Assembly (NCBI GenBank): GCA_003695215.1
Contig: RFIM01000193.1
Location: 1 to 6,847 of the forward strand
Source of the DNA: Chloroflexota bacterium
GTDB lineage: Bacteria; Chloroflexota; Anaerolineae; Aggregatilineales; UBA2796
Direction: 5' to 3'
Length of the DNA: 6,847 nt
Part shown: in pieces, positions 5,333-6,847 of the stretch
Layout: each line of letters opens with the position of its first letter
Position numbering within the stretch: the first letter of the stretch is position 1
The notes under the pieces: generated by a model
What the model was told of the DNA's origin: nothing
The model's input: the letters and a program-made list of their open reading frames with translations, nothing else
Databases searched by the model: none
Program-made: the position numbers and the translations under genes

Positions 5333-5420
5333 TCTAGGCTAGAAACGCTCAGGACGGCGAGAATGCGCCGCAAAGCGTTGGCATCTCGGTCAGATCTCTA
5401 GAGAGGAAGGATTTTACTCC

Positions 5421-6800
5421 ATGCGGCGAATTGCCTTGCTCACTTTGATCATCGCGTGCTGTGCCGTACTGCTGCCGCTCAGCAGCCCTGCGCAAGCACA
5501 AGGAGAGATCATCCACATTGTGCAGCCCGGCGAGAATCTCTTCCGTATCTCGCTGCGCTATGGCGTGCCCATCAGCGTGATCGCGGCCCAAAACGGCATC
5601 ACCGATATCAGACGCATTTTCGTCGGTCAGCGCTTGATCATCCGCGGCGGCCCTGTGATCGTGCCGCCGACTCAGCCGCCAGCCACTGGCACAGGCATCT
5701 ACATCGTGCAGCGCGGCGATACCCTCGCGCGCATTGCACGCCGCTTCAACACCACAGTCGCCACTTTGGCACAACTGAACGGCATCGTTAACGTGAACCT
5801 GATCTTCGTCGGGCAACAGCTGCGCGTGCCAGGCGGCGCTGCTCTGCCCGTGCCTACGGCTGCACCAGGTGTGCCGCCTGCGGCAGCCTTCGAGATCGGC
5901 GGGCAAATCCAAGGCGGCCTGAACGCCAACAGCGATGCCGTGATGAAAAGCGCCAAGATGACCTGGGTGAAGCGCCAATTCAGCTCCGGCGATGCCAACG
6001 CCCTCGCCTTCATTGGTGAAGCCAAGGCCGCAGGCTATAAAGTGCTGCTGAGCATCGTCGGCGATAAAAACCGCGTCCTTGAGCCCGCCTACCAGGATGA
6101 ATACGCCGCCTTCGTGGCGAACTTGGCGCGCTCAGGCGCAGATGCTATCCAAGTCTGGAATGAGCAGAACATCGATCGCGAGTGGCCGCGCGGCCAGATC
6201 AACCCTGCCAGCTATGTGCAGCTGCTGCAGAAAGCCTACAATGCCATCAAAGCTGCCAATGCCAACACGCTCGTCATCACAGGCGCGCCCGCGCCAACCG
6301 GCGCTGAAGGCGCCTTCGGGCTGGATCGCGTCTGGAATGATGACCGCTATTACAACGGCATGGCCGCCGCAGGCGCCGCCCGCTTCGCCGATTGCATCGG
6401 CGTGCATTATAACGAAGGCGTCGTTAGCCCAACCGCAACCAGCGGCGACCCGCGCGGCGATAACTATCCGACGCGCTACTTCCTGACCATGCTGCAGCGC
6501 GCCCTGGCGCCCTTCCCAGGTAAGCAAGCCTGCTTCAGCGAGCTCGGCTACCTCTCGCCTGAAGGCTACGGCCCCTTGCCCGCTAACTTCGCATGGGCAG
6601 CTGGCACCACAGCCCAACGCCAAGCCCAGTTCCTCGGCGAGGCCGTGCGCGTGGCCCGCAACACCAATCGCGTCCGCCTGCTGATTGTCTTCAACATCGA
6701 CTTCACCACTTATGGCGACGACCCGCAAGCAGGCTACGCCATCATCCGACCTGGCAACATCTGCCTGGCCTGCGCCACTATCGCTGCCAACGCGCCCTAA
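5421..6800 (+). CDS. Secreted LysM-LysM-glycoside hydrolase (clan GH-A-like) protein
   Basis: A 459-aa protein. Residues 1-26 are a Sec signal peptide (MRR, hydrophobic core, predicted cut after AQA26). LysM domains lie at about 31-74 (IVQPGENLFRISLRYGV, ending in VGQRLII) and 93-137 (IVQRGDTLARIARRF, ending in VGQQLRVP); these modules bind the GlcNAc-containing sugar chains of peptidoglycan. A Pro/Thr linker leads to a barrel domain at about 158-459 with clan GH-A features: VWNEQN (245-250), where N247-E248 fits the acid/base pair on strand 4, and FSELGY (372-377), where E374 fits the nucleophile on strand 7. It is probably anchored to or acting at the cell wall; the glycan substrate is unknown. 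The C-terminus carries a CLAC pair (C448, C451). A lipobox-like IIAC at 10-13 makes a lipoprotein a less likely alternative. Own promoter and leader; no overlap with neighbours. Confidence 0.85.
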   Translation: MRRIALLTLIIACCAVLLPLSSPAQAQGEIIHIVQPGENLFRISLRYGVPISVIAAQNGITDIRRIFVGQRLIIRGGPVIVPPTQPPATGTGIYIVQRGDTLARIARRFNTTVATLAQLNGIVNVNLIFVGQQLRVPGGAALPVPTAAPGVPPAAAFEIGGQIQGGLNANSDAVMKSAKMTWVKRQFSSGDANALAFIGEAKAAGYKVLLSIVGDKNRVLEPAYQDEYAAFVANLARSGADAIQVWNEQNIDREWPRGQINPASYVQLLQKAYNAIKAANANTLVITGAPAPTGAEGAFGLDRVWNDDRYYNGMAAAGAARFADCIGVHYNEGVVSPTATSGDPRGDNYPTRYFLTMLQRALAPFPGKQACFSELGYLSPEGYGPLPANFAWAAGTTAQRQAQFLGEAVRVARNTNRVRLLIVFNIDFTTYGDDPQAGYAIIRPGNICLACATIAANAP

Positions 6801-6815
6801 ACCCGCTCTAGACGC

Positions 6816-6847
6816 GCTCCGCGCCGCCTTCTGCCAAAGGCGCGAGC
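6816..6847 (+). terminator. Possible terminator stem cut by the window edge
   Basis: Sixteen bases after the LysM gene's stop, CGCGCC (6820-6825) can pair with GGCGCG (6839-6844), extended by GCT/AGC (6816-6818 with 6845-6847) across a one-base bulge. Whether a T-run follows lies outside the window, so this is tentative. Confidence 0.35.

Larger units (their letters stand above)
5114..5420. other. 307-bp noncoding region with two hairpins and a promoter
   Basis: No credible gene occurs here on either strand. The region holds an inverted repeat (5137-5158), a long perfect hairpin (5245-5275), the predicted promoter of the LysM gene (5304-5332) and its 82-nt leader. An 11-nt stretch of that leader (5370-5380) is complementary to 5271-5281, just at the 3' side of the long hairpin. 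Confidence 0.6.

Noticed and set aside
5395..5404. TCTCTAGAGA palindrome next to the LysM ribosome site
   Set aside because: Only 10 bp, no second copy or positional logic beyond proximity to the ribosome site; likely chance.
5349..5978. Minus-strand 209-aa frame opposite the LysM domains
   Set aside because: Antisense to a gene with a clear signal peptide and two LysM repeats; composition is that of a shadow frame.

Overview
The window looks like chromosomal DNA from a GC-rich bacterium, and a member of the Chloroflexota (Anaerolineae-like) is my best guess. That assignment is inference. It rests on the combination of a MalT-like ATPase fused to a SARP-type winged helix, a small excisionase-family HTH protein, and a LysM plus clan GH-A secreted protein. 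No rRNA, tRNA, CRISPR array, transposase or attachment site is visible.

Layout. (1) Positions 1-941, minus strand: the N-terminal 313 residues of a transcriptional regulator that runs off the left edge. It has a MalT/STAND-like ATPase domain with a decayed P-loop, then a SARP/OmpR-type winged helix and the start of a BTAD-like helical region. (2) 942-1147: a divergent control region with a promoter for each direction, two inverted repeats and a leftward terminator-like hairpin between the promoters. (3) 1148-4093, plus strand: a single-chain molybdenum hydroxylase of the xanthine dehydrogenase/aldehyde oxidoreductase family, with two [2Fe-2S] clusters and a molybdopterin domain but no FAD domain. 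(4) 4188-4433 and 4433-4765: a small excisionase-type DNA-binding protein whose stop codon overlaps the start of an unrecognised 110-aa ORF, followed by a strong rho-independent terminator at 4804-4845. (5) 4877-5113: a 78-aa helical protein of unknown function. (6) 5114-5420: a noncoding stretch with two hairpins and a good promoter. (7) 5421-6800: a secreted protein with two LysM domains and a glycoside-hydrolase-like (clan GH-A) barrel. The window ends in what may be its terminator.

How the parts may fit together: the divergent regulator is the obvious candidate for controlling the molybdenum hydroxylase, since they share a roughly 200-bp intergenic region. Transcription from the hydroxylase promoter could continue through the HTH gene and its partner to the 4804-4845 terminator, although a TATAAT box in the 94-bp gap suggests the HTH pair may have its own promoter. 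The 78-aa gene and the LysM gene appear to be separate units. No single undescribed system is demonstrated here. The most distinctive items are the regulator with its lost P-loop, the FAD-less fused hydroxylase, and the HTH/110-aa pair with an overlapping 18-codon ORF at its ribosome-binding site.
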